A program made the translations under genes and the position numbers. Source: Flavobacterium palustre (lineage in GTDB: Bacteria > Bacteroidota > Bacteroidia > Flavobacteriales > Flavobacteriaceae). From it: a stretch of DNA of 64,000 nt. Positions 24,922 through 35,061 of this stretch are shown here, piece by piece (positions within the stretch are counted from its first letter, which is position 1; each line of letters opens with the position of its first letter). Below the pieces are notes generated by a model, which was given only the letters and a program-made list of their open reading frames with translations, was not told the DNA's origin and ran no database searches. The DNA is taken from positions 1 to 64,000 of the forward strand of contig NZ_BMGA01000004.1 of NCBI RefSeq assembly GCF_014639535.1, given 5' to 3'.

Positions 24922-26082
24922 ATGGCAAAAATCCTTCTTCTCGGCTCAGGCGAACTTGGTAAAGAATTTGTAATCGCTGCGCAACGCATCGGGCAAACCT
25001 TAATTGCGGTTGACAGTTACGAAAATGCTCCTGCTATGCAAGTGGCTCATAATTTTGAAGTGATTAATATGCTAGACGGCGACGCTTTAGATAAGATTGT
25101 AGCCAAACACAATCCCGATTTCATCGTTCCCGAAATAGAAGCCATTAGAACCGAGCGTTTTTACGATTACGAAAAACAGGGAATTACCGTAGTTCCATCG
25201 GCAAAGGCTGCCAACTTTACAATGAACCGAAAAGCCATTCGTGATTTAGCCTCAAAAGAATTAGGATTAAAAACTGCCGAATACCGTTATGCCACCACTG
25301 CCGAAGAGTTGCGAAAAGGCGTACTCGAAGTGGGGATTCCCTGCGTGGTAAAACCATTAATGTCATCGTCAGGAAAAGGACAATCAACTATAAAAACCGA
25401 AGCCGATATTGATAAAGCCTGGGAATATGCCGTAGCCGGTTCCCGTGGTGATGTGGTAGAAGTAATTGTTGAAGCTTTTGTGAAATTCAATTCGGAGATT
25501 ACATTATTGACTGTAACCCAAAATAATAATCATACTTTATTCTGTGCGCCTATTGGGCATCGTCAGGAACGCGGCGATTATCAGGAAAGCTGGCAGCCTG
25601 CACGAATTTCCGATAAAGATTTATACGAAGCACAGGACATGGCTGAAAAAGTAACTGAAGCTTTGGGTGGTGCAGGACTTTTTGGGGTAGAATTTTTCAT
25701 AACTGATGACGGTGTTTATTTTTCGGAATTATCCCCTCGCCCACACGATACCGGAATGGTAACGCTGGCAGGAACACAAAATTTCAACGAATTTGAATTG
25801 CATCTCAGAGCGATTTTGAGTTTGCCTATTTTCGAAATTACACTAGAAAAAGCCGGAGCAAGTGCCGTAATTCTGGCTTTTGAAAACAGTTCGAACCCAA
25901 GTTATAGCGGAATCGAACAAATTGCTGCTTTACCAAAAACTGATTTCAGGATTTTTGGCAAACCCAGCACCAGAGCGTATCGAAGAATGGGAGTGGCATT
26001 AGTAAATGATACTTTAGAAACGCCTATTGAAGAAATAGTAGAACGCGCTAAAAAAGCGGCGAGTTTAGTTACTGTAAACTAA
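24922..26082 (+). CDS. purT: Formate-dependent GAR transformylase PurT
   Basis: An ATP-grasp enzyme that formylates 5-phosphoribosylglycinamide with formate and ATP in purine synthesis. The 386-residue protein is full length. It starts [20 protein letters not shown] (preATP-grasp loop), then has [14 protein letters not shown] as the ATP loop and [22 protein letters not shown] as the Mg/ATP-binding end, all diagnostic of PurT. It needs no folate, unlike PurN. No other purine genes are nearby. Its upstream region is occupied by a REP-like palindrome and the end of the accessory island. Confidence 0.95.
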   Translation: MAKILLLGSGELGKEFVIAAQRIGQTLIAVDSYENAPAMQVAHNFEVINMLDGDALDKIVAKHNPDFIVPEIEAIRTERFYDYEKQGITVVPSAKAANFTMNRKAIRDLASKELGLKTAEYRYATTAEELRKGVLEVGIPCVVKPLMSSSGKGQSTIKTEADIDKAWEYAVAGSRGDVVEVIVEAFVKFNSEITLLTVTQNNNHTLFCAPIGHRQERGDYQESWQPARISDKDLYEAQDMAEKVTEALGGAGLFGVEFFITDDGVYFSELSPRPHDTGMVTLAGTQNFNEFELHLRAILSLPIFEITLEKAGASAVILAFENSSNPSYSGIEQIAALPKTDFRIFGKPSTRAYRRMGVALVNDTLETPIEEIVERAKKAASLVTVN

Positions 26083-26372
26083 TTTTTCTTTTTTGCTTGA
26101 TCAAAAAAGAAACAAAAAATTACTCCAAGATTTTATTTTAATTGGATTCCGTGAATCTTCGATTTCAAGTCTTACGCTTCCTCGTCGGTCAAATTAGTTT
26201 TCGAATGCTAAAAGAAAAGAACTCGCCCCGAAAGCTTTCGGGACTCAAACAGCTTTTCTTTTTACGCATTCTTCAAACATTTGACTCTCGACTGCGAAAG
26301 CTAAGGACAAAGTAATCTGCGGAAATTTGCGTAATCTGCGGTTAAAAAGCAATTTTGCAAAAGAAATAAGTC
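26083..26372. repeat. Intergenic repeat debris after purT
   Basis: 290 bp without a gene. It holds a perfect palindrome CCCGAAAGCTTTCGGG (26227-26242) and the doublet ATCTGCGGAAATTTGCGTAATCTGCGG-like run near 26313-26342 (described, not quoted in full), plus T-rich/A-rich complementary stretches around 26083-26122. These look like worn copies of Flavobacterium intergenic repeats; no promoter was identified. Confidence 0.4.
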
Positions 26373-27239
26373 TTAGTCTTTTTTCAATAATCTAAAATTT
26401 GTAGGTGTCATTGCGGTGTGTTTTTTAAACATACGCGTAAAATAAGAGTAATCTTCATAGCCTAAAGCAAAAGCGATTTCGTTAACCGTCCAGTTTTTAT
26501 CGAGCAACATTCGCTTGGCTTCGAGAATAATTCTGTCAACAATCACTTCGGTGGTTGTTTTTTTTAGGATTTCGTTGCAAATTCTGTTTAAGTGCTTCAA
26601 AGTGATATTCAATTCTGAGGCGTAAAAGGCTGCGGATTTTTCTTCTTTGTATTTTTTCTCTAAAAGCTGTTCCAAATTTTTAATTTTCACATTATACGAA
26701 TGGGTTTCGTGAATATGAATTTTGTTGTATTTACGAGCCAATTCAATATGAATAATGTCCAACAGGTTCATTATTTTGTCCCGTTGCAATAGTTTGTGTG
26801 TTTGCGTTTCCGCTATCAAACTTTCGAAATAAGGTAAAACCGATTTTATTTCCTGCTCATCCAATACAATTTCGGGACTATTTTGAATTGAAAAATAAAA
26901 GGGATAATCTTCAATCCTCTTATTTCCAAAATACAAATTGTACATTTCGGCAGAATAAAAAACAATAAATCCTTCAATATCTTCCGATAAAACCCAATGG
27001 TGCATTTGACCGGGTTGTAAAACGAAAGCACTTCCCGAATGAATAGCAAAACGATCAAAATCGACCTCATGTACGCCTGAACCATTGGTAAACAAAACCA
27101 ATAAGTAAAAATTATGACGATGGGGTTTTTCTACAAAACTGTGATTCAGTAAGTGATTTTTAAACGTATTGACATACAAATCACTATTGACCGAATTGCA
27201 ATTAAATTGTTCGATACTGTAAACAGGATACTTTTTCAT
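26373..27239 (-). CDS. AraC-family transcriptional regulator
   Basis: A 288-residue regulator with an N-terminal AraC_binding cupin-like domain (PHRHNFYLLVLFTNGSGVHEV, here only partly quoted as a landmark) and a C-terminal pair of helix-turn-helix motifs (about 190-285), ending with NEIAFALGYEDYSYFTRMFK and the usual TPTNFR. It is divergent from the DUF983 gene at 27331. Its target is not evident. It is a different subfamily from the AraC gene at 19974. Confidence 0.87.
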   Translation of the reverse strand: MKKYPVYSIEQFNCNSVNSDLYVNTFKNHLLNHSFVEKPHRHNFYLLVLFTNGSGVHEVDFDRFAIHSGSAFVLQPGQMHHWVLSEDIEGFIVFYSAEMYNLYFGNKRIEDYPFYFSIQNSPEIVLDEQEIKSVLPYFESLIAETQTHKLLQRDKIMNLLDIIHIELARKYNKIHIHETHSYNVKIKNLEQLLEKKYKEEKSAAFYASELNITLKHLNRICNEILKKTTTEVIVDRIILEAKRMLLDKNWTVNEIAFALGYEDYSYFTRMFKKHTAMTPTNFRLLKKD

Positions 27240-27305
27240 TCGAAAAATGTCTTTTTTGTCCTATAATAAGCGAATATACAAAATAGCCAACACATGGATA
27301 ATAAA

Positions 27306-27313
27306 TACCTTTG
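27306..27313 (+). promoter_or_regulatory. -7 box of the DUF983 gene
   Basis: TACCTTTG, 17 bp upstream of the ATG at 27331. Confidence 0.5.
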
Positions 27314-27330
27314 AATAAAAAATAAGAGTT

Positions 27331-27693
27331 ATGTCAAATTCACTTCTTCACATACTAAACAACGATTGTCCTCATTGTCATCAGGGAAAAGTTTTTAATG
27401 AAAAATCTATCTTTTTCAAATTCAGTTTTCCTAAAATGAACGAATATTGTCCGCATTGTCATTATAAATTCAAAAAAGAGCCGGGTTATTTTTTTGGTGC
27501 TATGTATGTTAGTTATGGATTAACCGTAGCACAGGGAATTGCGACTTATGTTATTGCCCGTTTTTTCTTCGAAGAAACCTTCGACCTGAGGATCATCCCA
27601 ATTATTATGACCGTAATTATTCTTCTGGCTACATTCAACATCCGATTGTCGAGACTTCTATGGATTTATATGTTTAAGAATTATTCGAGTTAA
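27331..27693 (+). CDS. DUF983 membrane protein
   Basis: A 120-residue protein with two zinc-ribbon CxxC pairs in the N-terminal half (CPHCHQGKVF near residue 13 and CPHCHYKFKKEPGYFFGA near 38) and two membrane helices (about 57-75 and 83-103). This matches DUF983, of unknown function. It is a single gene with its own -7 box, followed by a GC-rich repeat. Confidence 0.82.
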   Translation: MSNSLLHILNNDCPHCHQGKVFNEKSIFFKFSFPKMNEYCPHCHYKFKKEPGYFFGAMYVSYGLTVAQGIATYVIARFFFEETFDLRIIPIIMTVIILLATFNIRLSRLLWIYMFKNYSS

Positions 27694-27740
27694 CAAAGAA
27701 CAAACTGTTCAGAATGCGATTATTGTTTTAGAAAAAAACC

Positions 27741-27774
27741 ACCCCGCCCGTTGGGCACCCCTCCAAAGGAGGGG
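27741..27774. repeat. GC-rich double hairpin repeat
   Basis: Two small hairpins in tandem: GCCC-GTT-GGGC (27746-27756) and CCCCTCC-AAA-GGAGGGG (27758-27774). Strikingly GC-rich against the surrounding sequence; this CACCCCTCCAAAGGAGGGG pattern recurs between genes in related genomes as far as I recall. Confidence 0.5.
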
Positions 27775-27811
27775 AAGTCGCGTAGTTTTACCTCTTTTGG
27801 AGAAAAAAAAG

Positions 27812-27852
27812 AAAGACCGCTTACCCGTCTATTCGACAGGCAAGCAGTCTTT
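27812..27852 (-). terminator. Terminator of the susCD operon
   Basis: An imperfect hairpin (AAAGACYGCTTR arms) ends 37 bp past the susD stop; on the minus strand it is followed by TTCTTTTTTTT. Confidence 0.7.
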
Positions 27853-27888
27853 ACTACTAACCAAACTAACACTAAAAAAAACTAACTT

Positions 27889-29298
27889 CTATTTATAAGC
27901 TTCATTTTGAGTAATCACATCCGGATTTTGGTTAATTACTAAAAATGGAATTGGTAATAATAACTCTTCCTCAGTAATAGTGATATTCTTACTGCTGTTT
28001 TTAATCACCTGAATAGCTCTTCCGGTTCTGATTAAATCAAACCAACGATGGAATTCAGAAGCAAATTCTACCTGAGCTTCATGTTCCAAAGCAAGAGCTA
28101 CCGTATTATACTGAGCCGGATAACCTACAGCTTGATAAGCCGGTAAACCCACACGGGCACGAACTTCGTTCAGGTATTTTGGATCTGAAGTTGCTTCTGT
28201 CAACATCAAAAGAACATCGGCATAACGAAGAATGATAAAATTATTATTGGCAGCTTCTCTTAATCCGGCAACCGGAGCAGCCGCATCTTTCCATTTAATT
28301 GGAAATTTCACATCGACAAATGAGTTATTGGCCGTTGTATAACCATTTTGAATGGAAATCGATCTCCTTGGATCTCCTGTTTCATAAGCATTCCATAAAT
28401 CATCCGTAATCTGATTGAATCCTCCACCCCAGGCGGTAACCACTCTGTTATCAACCGGTGTAAACATAGCCCAATACAAACTGTAAGGACTAGACACACC
28501 ACCTTTGTACTGAATTTCAAAAATAGAAGATGCACCATTTTTCTTAGTTAAATTCCATAAATCAGCATAAGGTACCAAGCTGAACTTGCCATATACTTTT
28601 AACAAAGTTTCAGCTGCTTTTGGTTTATTCCCCATAGTCAGATAAACCTTTCCAAGTAAAGTATTAGCTGCTTCCTGACTGGCCGCACCTACAAAACGCT
28701 GACTTGTTTTTACCGGTAATTTCGCTGCTGCAAAATCAAGATCTTCAACAATTTGAGCATAAACCTGCTCTTTTGGCGTGCGTCCCTGAGCATAAGAACC
28801 TGCTACACTTAACGGAGTTGTAACCAATGGCACATCGCCCCAGGCACGAACCATATCAAAATAATACAAAGCACGTAAAAACTTAGCTTCACCAATTAAA
28901 GCATCTCTACTGGCAAAATCCAATTTTTCGGCACTGACAATAATATTATTTACAATATAAATTGCCTTATAATAATTGTTCCAAAAATTATATACTAATT
29001 CATTGTCAACACTCATTGTGTGCAATTCAAAACTTTCATAGTCCTGAATTCTTCCGGCCGCATTATCGCTATAGGCATTGTCGGACATTAACTCACCATA
29101 AAACGAAGGTAAACTTTCAGGACCATACAAGGTATAAAGCGAATTATAAGCCGACCACAAAGCGGTTTCAATATCTTTTTGAGATTTATAAAACTCTACT
29201 TCATTAGCATTTGAAATAGGTGCTTTATCTAAAAAATCTCCACTGCATCCTATTAAGAATAAGTTGCAAAAAATCATGATATATATTATTTTTTTCAT
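27889..29298 (-). CDS. SusD/RagB-family outer-membrane lipoprotein
   Basis: A surface lipoprotein that captures a nutrient for its SusC partner. The 469-residue protein has a lipobox LFLIGC (C18), the conserved GDFLDKAP start, TPR-like helices with AKFLRALYYFDMVRAWGDVP, and the C-terminal RWFDLIRTG motif of the family. It lies 32 bp downstream of susC. There is no glycoside hydrolase, protease or sulfatase beside it, so the ligand is unknown. Confidence 0.93.
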   Translation of the reverse strand: MKKIIYIMIFCNLFLIGCSGDFLDKAPISNANEVEFYKSQKDIETALWSAYNSLYTLYGPESLPSFYGELMSDNAYSDNAAGRIQDYESFELHTMSVDNELVYNFWNNYYKAIYIVNNIIVSAEKLDFASRDALIGEAKFLRALYYFDMVRAWGDVPLVTTPLSVAGSYAQGRTPKEQVYAQIVEDLDFAAAKLPVKTSQRFVGAASQEAANTLLGKVYLTMGNKPKAAETLLKVYGKFSLVPYADLWNLTKKNGASSIFEIQYKGGVSSPYSLYWAMFTPVDNRVVTAWGGGFNQITDDLWNAYETGDPRRSISIQNGYTTANNSFVDVKFPIKWKDAAAPVAGLREAANNNFIILRYADVLLMLTEATSDPKYLNEVRARVGLPAYQAVGYPAQYNTVALALEHEAQVEFASEFHRWFDLIRTGRAIQVIKNSSKNITITEEELLLPIPFLVINQNPDVITQNEAYK

Positions 29299-29330
29299 TT
29301 TCTTACATTTTAAATGATTGGTCTAATTCT

Positions 29331-32300
29331 TTAGAAACTAATATTTATTCCGGCAGTAGCCGTGAAAGGATTTGGATAAGCACCATAATCAAAACCTACC
29401 AAAACTCCAGACTGATAAGTACTTCCCTCCGGATCATAGCCTAAATAATCCGAGAACACATGTACATTTTCCATATTCAGATACAATTTCACATTGCTTA
29501 CCTTTATTTTTTCAGCAAATGTTTTTGGCAAATTATATCCTAAACGAATATTTTGAATACGAACAAATGATCCGTCTTCAACCCAAAAACTAGAGCCAAA
29601 ATCACGAACAGTAGTTGGCAACATACGTGGTTTAGGAATCATTCCGTTACCTGGCTCAGATTCTGATTTCCAGTAATTATTTACCACCGAATACATATTA
29701 CGGTTACCTCCTCCTACACCTGATTTTAGGTATCGGGCATTATGATTTAAAATTTCTCCACCTTGTGAACCGCGTAACAAAACAGAAAGTTCAAATCCTG
29801 CATAAGAAAAATTGTTTGTCAAGCCCCATTGGAAATCAGGCTGGTAATTTCCTAAATAAGTACGGTCGTTAGAATCAATTTTCCCATCTTTATTAACATC
29901 TTTTACCTTTGGGTCACCTGCTTCACTGCCCGGCCATACCGGATAAGCATTACTATTCAATTCTGCCTGTGACATGATTACTCCATCAACAACATAGCCA
30001 TAATACATCCCTATTGGTTGTCCTACAGCAGTGCGCGATGTCATACTGCTCACATTAATATCTATCGGAGCGTTATTTGCACCCAGTTTTAAGACTTTGT
30101 TTCGGTTAGCCGAAATATTAAAGTCAGTACTCCATTTGAATTTTCCATCGAAATTTTGCGTGCTTAGATTGACTTCAATTCCTCTGTTTTCAAGTTCTCC
30201 GATATTTGTCAAAGTAGAAGTAAAACCGGAAAGAATTGGAATAGGAACATTCAACAATAAATCTTTGGTTTTAGAATAATAAATATCACCTGTAAACTTC
30301 ACACGTCCGTTGAACACACTGAAGTCAACACCAAAGTTAGTCTGACCTGTTTTTTCCCATTTCAAATTTTTATCTGCAAAATTGGATGTATAAATCCCCT
30401 GATTTACAGTTCCTGAATTTACATAAGGGCTGTAAGCCAATACCCCGATCGAACCGTAGTTTGGAATCTGATTGTTCCCTGTAGCTCCATAACTCAACCT
30501 CACTTTCAGGTTGTTTATCCAGGAAACATCTTTTAAGAAAGATTCCTCAGAAATACGCCATGCCAGCGATCCTGACGGGAAATATCCCCATTTATTATTA
30601 GCTCCAAAACGGGAAGAACCATCAGCACGAATTGCCGCAGAAGCCAGGTATTTGCCTTTATAAGAATAATTAGCACGAGCCAAATAAGAAACCAATGACC
30701 ACTCTTCAGAAAAAGTATTTCCGGCATTCACAACTCCCGCATTCAAAGTATGTACTAAATCATTTGGAAAACTACCCGCAGTCATACTACTCAAATCAGT
30801 AGCCTGTTCCTGAGCAGAATAACCCGCCAATAAATTTAACGTATGCGCTTCATTGAATGTCTTATTATAAGTCAATGTATTTTCTAAAATCCAGTTATTG
30901 GATTGCAGTGTTTTGAAATCAGCCTGTGCCGGCACCCATCCTGAGTAACCCCAATTCTGACCTGCATTCCAATAGAAATTATGAACCGTATTCTCAATAT
31001 TAGAACTTCCGGAAGTTTTAAAAGTCAAATCTTTAATAATATCCCATTCTAAGAAAGAAGTAATCGTAGATACATTTGATGTTTTTTTAGCAGTTGCTTC
31101 TCTGGTTAACGAATATGGATGCCAAAGCTGGAAACCATATTTAGCAAATGTATTCCAAATAGAAGCAGGATCTTTAAAACCTAGACTTCCTGTTTCAACA
31201 TAAAGCGGAAAAAAAGGATCACTTTGCAAAGCCAAACTCACCACGTCACTTTTTCCACCTGTACCGTAAGGCGCTTCATTGGCACGACTTAGACCAATGT
31301 TCATTCCCATACGAACTTTATCATTAAACTTATGTTTGATATTTGATCTTAGATTAATTCGCTCATAGGTATTTCTGTCAACAACACCTTCTGAATCCAA
31401 ATAACCCAACGACACCATAAATTGTGTTTTCTCGCTTCCGCCCGAAGCTGACAATTGAATATTTCGGGTATGTGCTGTTCTAAAGGTAACATCCTGCCAA
31501 TCTGTTCCGTTTCCGATACGGGCAAGCCACGCCGGATCAGAGAATTCTGCAGGAACAAGAGTATTATTTCCTCTTGTTGCCGATGGATTAGCTGCCACAA
31601 TTGTAGCCCAGGAATTATTTCTTGCTGCGGTATTGAAAGCTATAAATTCAGAAGCGTTCATCATATCCGTCTTACGGTTAACATGAGAAAAACTGGTTTC
31701 AAAAGTGGCATCTATTTTAGTTTTTCCTGCTTTTCCCTGCTTAGTGGTTATAATAACAACTCCGTTTGCTCCTCTGGAACCATAAATCGCCGCCGAAGAT
31801 GCATCTTTCAAAATATCAATCGACTCAATATCATTAGGATTAATAAAATTCAGCGGATTTCGGTTAAAACTTAAATTACTCGCTGTAGTAACCCCTGTAT
31901 CTGTTGAGTTTGTAGAATTGTCTTCCAGCGGAATCCCATCGATAACATAAAGCGGAGTAGTTCCTGCATTTATCGAAGAAGCACCACGAACTTTTACTGT
32001 TGGAGCAAGACCCGGAGCACCCTGAGACTGTGTAATTTGCACTCCCGTAGCCTGTCCTGCAAGGGATTGAAGTACGTTACTATTAGACCTGCCTTCTATT
32101 TTTTCTGCACCAACAGAAACGATTGCTCCGGTCAAATCTTTTTTCTTCACAGAACCGTAACCTACAACAACTACTTCCTCCAGCTTAGCTGCATCTTCCT
32201 GTAATTTAATTACAAGATTATCCTGTCCACTTAACGGAATTTCTTTTGTTGTAAAACCAATAAAAGAAACCACCAATATCGATTTTTCATTTCTTAGTTT

Positions 32301-32810
32301 TAATGAAAACTTACCGTCAAAATCGGTTTGAACTCCATTTGTAGTTCCTTTTTCAACAACGTTTACTCCCGGAATTGGTTGTCCTGAAGCATCGGTAATT
32401 TTTCCATTTACTGTTTTTTGCTGCACTACGTTTTGCACAACTACAGGCTTTTCTTTAATTAAAATGGTATTATCGCCCGTAAGCTCAAAATTGAGATTGT
32501 TTTTTGAGAGGCATTGTCCTAATAATTTGGTTACTGCAATTGTACCTTTTTTTAATTCAATATCCGGAATGTCTTTAAATACTTTTCTGGGATAAACAAA
32601 ATTCAAATCAGTCTGCTGTTTTATAATTTTAAACACCTCATAAATGGTGACCGATTGATCCTTTTCGATAGTAACATTCGCTTGTGCAAATGTTTTACCT
32701 ACATTGAGACAAAAAACATTGGTACACCATAAAAAGATAAACGCTCTCATAGCAGTTTTAATTAGTCTTTCTCTAACAAGAACAAAGACATTACGTACTT
32801 TAATTTCCAT
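29331..32810 (-). CDS. SusC/RagA-family TonB-linked outer-membrane receptor with STN domain
   Basis: A TonB-dependent importer. I take the ATG at 32810 (MEIKVRNVFVLVRERLIKTA), 1159 residues; a longer frame to 32915 would run into fecR. Domains: signal/anchor region (1-45), STN domain (about 50-120, which contacts FecR), CarboxypepD_reg domain (about 130-210), SusC signature around EEVVVVGYGSVKKKDLTGAI, plug (about 220-340) and a 22-strand barrel to the C-terminus. Together with fecR and the sigma gene upstream it forms a signal-transducing receptor locus. The leader holds four AACC-type repeats. Confidence 0.93.
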   Translation of the reverse strand: MEIKVRNVFVLVRERLIKTAMRAFIFLWCTNVFCLNVGKTFAQANVTIEKDQSVTIYEVFKIIKQQTDLNFVYPRKVFKDIPDIELKKGTIAVTKLLGQCLSKNNLNFELTGDNTILIKEKPVVVQNVVQQKTVNGKITDASGQPIPGVNVVEKGTTNGVQTDFDGKFSLKLRNEKSILVVSFIGFTTKEIPLSGQDNLVIKLQEDAAKLEEVVVVGYGSVKKKDLTGAIVSVGAEKIEGRSNSNVLQSLAGQATGVQITQSQGAPGLAPTVKVRGASSINAGTTPLYVIDGIPLEDNSTNSTDTGVTTASNLSFNRNPLNFINPNDIESIDILKDASSAAIYGSRGANGVVIITTKQGKAGKTKIDATFETSFSHVNRKTDMMNASEFIAFNTAARNNSWATIVAANPSATRGNNTLVPAEFSDPAWLARIGNGTDWQDVTFRTAHTRNIQLSASGGSEKTQFMVSLGYLDSEGVVDRNTYERINLRSNIKHKFNDKVRMGMNIGLSRANEAPYGTGGKSDVVSLALQSDPFFPLYVETGSLGFKDPASIWNTFAKYGFQLWHPYSLTREATAKKTSNVSTITSFLEWDIIKDLTFKTSGSSNIENTVHNFYWNAGQNWGYSGWVPAQADFKTLQSNNWILENTLTYNKTFNEAHTLNLLAGYSAQEQATDLSSMTAGSFPNDLVHTLNAGVVNAGNTFSEEWSLVSYLARANYSYKGKYLASAAIRADGSSRFGANNKWGYFPSGSLAWRISEESFLKDVSWINNLKVRLSYGATGNNQIPNYGSIGVLAYSPYVNSGTVNQGIYTSNFADKNLKWEKTGQTNFGVDFSVFNGRVKFTGDIYYSKTKDLLLNVPIPILSGFTSTLTNIGELENRGIEVNLSTQNFDGKFKWSTDFNISANRNKVLKLGANNAPIDINVSSMTSRTAVGQPIGMYYGYVVDGVIMSQAELNSNAYPVWPGSEAGDPKVKDVNKDGKIDSNDRTYLGNYQPDFQWGLTNNFSYAGFELSVLLRGSQGGEILNHNARYLKSGVGGGNRNMYSVVNNYWKSESEPGNGMIPKPRMLPTTVRDFGSSFWVEDGSFVRIQNIRLGYNLPKTFAEKIKVSNVKLYLNMENVHVFSDYLGYDPEGSTYQSGVLVGFDYGAYPNPFTATAGINISF

Positions 32811-32907
32811 AATTTTTGGTTTGGTTGGTTGGTTATACAATAGCTTAATCGATTTAAACAGTCGGGATGCGTAATCACTGAGGGATGTGATACTCCTGTC
32901 CCGTTTT

Positions 32908-34092
32908 TTATTCAAGAGTTACTTCTTTGTCTTTTATTTCATAGTTCTTTATAATTTTAAAATTCTTAATACTTTTCAAAATCTCATCCAGACTTTGGGT
33001 TTTCCTGATAACCCCGTCAAAAATTTCATTTTCAATTGCTTTATTTTTAAATACCACATCGAAATCATACCAGCGGGAAAGCACTTTCATCATGTCCCTG
33101 AGTGTTATTTTTTCGAAACTAAACACTCCTTCTTTCCAGGCTATCTCATTATAAACATCTATATTTTTTATTACCGAACCACTTGTTGCAATATTTAAAC
33201 TCAATTGCTGATTTGGTGTTAATCGTTGTTTTTTGTTTTTAATACTCACATCAACTTTACCTTCAACCAAAGTGGTATAAATATTTGCTTCGTCTTTGTA
33301 AGCTTTGATATTAAATTCAGTCCCAATAACATCTACTTTTTGTTTATTAGTAATCACCTCAAAATGAACCTCTTTATGTTTTGCAGCAGGTGATACATCA
33401 AAATAGGCTTCTCCGTAAACCAATTCTACTTTTCTGGTTTGTCCTTCAATAAAAGCGATCGGGAATTTTAATTGAGTTTCAGAATTCAACCAAACCTGCG
33501 TGCCATCAGACAATTTGATACTGAATTTACCTCCTCTGGGAATGGTCAGATAATTATAAACCAACTTATTATTTCCGTCTTTGGATTCATAAACAATTTC
33601 CTCCCCGTTACTTTTGGCATTTTGTGTTTTTACCAAAGCCCCATTGACTAAAACAACTTGCGAACCATTTGCCAGCGTAAGTACCGCCTTATCAGTACCC
33701 GGCTCCGGAACTTTTTTAGTATCTCTGTTAACTAATACCGGAATAGCTGGGTTTTGTTGTTTAAAAAGAACATCCTTAAAAAAATAAGCTGTAGTTAAAA
33801 CTCCCACCAAAACAGCGGCAGCCGCATATCTCATAAAATGGAATTTTCTTTTTACTGGAAGCTTTTGTTCTTTTTGGGGAGTAGCTAATATTTTATCCCG
33901 AATACGGATAGCATCCGGATCGGTCAACATTGGTTTTTCATCTAAAATTGCCAACACTTCTTCTACCGTTGGCAGTTCGCTGGATTCAGTTAACGTTTGA
34001 ATGTACTGAACCACTTCATCAACCTCCTGTTTGGAACATTGATTCAGGATGAACTTTTTTAATAAATTTTGAATATGACTATCGTGTTGCAT
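32908..34092 (-). CDS. FecR-family anti-sigma factor
   Basis: A 394-residue transmembrane anti-sigma factor that holds its ECF sigma factor until the STN domain of the cognate receptor signals. It has an N-terminal cytoplasmic helix bundle (about 1-80), one membrane segment (about 88-106), a FecR periplasmic domain (about 160-270, with IPRGGKFSIKLSDGTQVWLNS) and a C-terminal STN-interacting DUF4974 domain (RDMMKVLSRWYDFDVVFKNK). It lies between the sigma gene and susC, all on the minus strand, as expected for a cell-surface signalling system. Confidence 0.9.
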   Translation of the reverse strand: MQHDSHIQNLLKKFILNQCSKQEVDEVVQYIQTLTESSELPTVEEVLAILDEKPMLTDPDAIRIRDKILATPQKEQKLPVKRKFHFMRYAAAAVLVGVLTTAYFFKDVLFKQQNPAIPVLVNRDTKKVPEPGTDKAVLTLANGSQVVLVNGALVKTQNAKSNGEEIVYESKDGNNKLVYNYLTIPRGGKFSIKLSDGTQVWLNSETQLKFPIAFIEGQTRKVELVYGEAYFDVSPAAKHKEVHFEVITNKQKVDVIGTEFNIKAYKDEANIYTTLVEGKVDVSIKNKKQRLTPNQQLSLNIATSGSVIKNIDVYNEIAWKEGVFSFEKITLRDMMKVLSRWYDFDVVFKNKAIENEIFDGVIRKTQSLDEILKSIKNFKIIKNYEIKDKEVTLE

Positions 34093-34260
34093 AATATACG
34101 TTCTTATATATAATACAGATAAGAAAAGAAAAAGTACTATCGAGTATTATTATTTTTTTTGAAAAATAAAAAAATAATACTCAAATAAAAAATAAAAAGA
34201 AAATTATAGAAAGAAATAAAAAGAAAAAAGAAAACAATAGTAACAATAATTAGCTGATTA
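34093..34260. other. AT-only spacer with long hairpin between sigma and fecR genes
   Basis: 168 bp, almost all A/T. 34142-34182 can fold on itself (GAGTATTATTATTT against AAAATAATACTC, differing by one ATA unit). It may attenuate read-through from the sigma gene into fecR. Confidence 0.35.
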
Positions 34261-34860
34261 TTATTCCAGCCAACGGGACGAAAGAAGCGTAATTAGAAGC
34301 GTGACATCTCCGTGAGTTTCTAAAAAATGTCTGATATCGGCCAGAGCTTTACTCATTTGACCTTTTACTGTACTTACCGAAATATTTAATTTTTGACTTA
34401 TTTCCTCGTAACTCATTTCTTCATTACGGGACATCTCAAAAATCATTCTACGTTTGGGAGGCAATTGTTCAATAGCTTTTTGCTTTAAGACATCATAATC
34501 TGCTTCGTCAATAATATCCTCAATAGGGCTATAGGATTTTTGACTTACGTAAAACACTTCTTCTTTTAGCTTATGACCATTGGCTACTTTACTAATAAGA
34601 TTGAATGTTAGGTTTCGGGTAATAGTAAACACATAGGACTTAAAAGATAAATCAGCATTCAGCCGATCCCTGTGCAACCAGATATTTAAAAACACATCCT
34701 GAACTATTTCTTCTGCAAGAGCCTGATTTTTAAGCATACTTACACTATAAGCATATACATCATTACAATAGGTATTAAAAAGCGCACTAAAAGCTTTTTC
34801 ACTACCCAACATAAGTTCAGTAACCAATAGTTTATTATTAATTGCTTTTGTTTCAGTCAT
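34261..34860 (-). CDS. ECF RNA polymerase sigma-70 factor
   Basis: A 199-residue ECF sigma factor of the FecI-like, Bacteroidetes type. Region 2 is about 25-95 (EEIVQDVFLNIWLHRDRL near 50) and region 4 about 130-185 (LPPKRRMIFEMSRNEEMSYEEISQKLNIS, partly quoted). The ATG at 34860 (MTETKAINN) is preferred over a TTG two codons upstream. It precedes fecR and the susCD locus, which it presumably turns on when the SusC receptor signals. Confidence 0.9.
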   Translation of the reverse strand: MTETKAINNKLLVTELMLGSEKAFSALFNTYCNDVYAYSVSMLKNQALAEEIVQDVFLNIWLHRDRLNADLSFKSYVFTITRNLTFNLISKVANGHKLKEEVFYVSQKSYSPIEDIIDEADYDVLKQKAIEQLPPKRRMIFEMSRNEEMSYEEISQKLNISVSTVKGQMSKALADIRHFLETHGDVTLLITLLSSRWLE

Positions 34861-35061
34861 TATCAATAGTCCCGGGACAGCTATAAATTATTAATTTACT
34901 ACAAACACCTTTGTTTTTGTATAAAAATTCTCATTTGAACCCCTGTTCAGTACGAATATAGCAATTTGAATGACAATATATAATTAAATGTAGAAAAAAC
35001 ACACTTCAAACATTAGAACTAAAATAACTATATTGCAAGATAAAACTTCAAAAAAAATACC

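Noticed and set aside
31455-31874. 139-codon plus-strand frame inside susC
   Set aside because: Antisense shadow of the receptor; residue composition is not protein-like and there is no start context.
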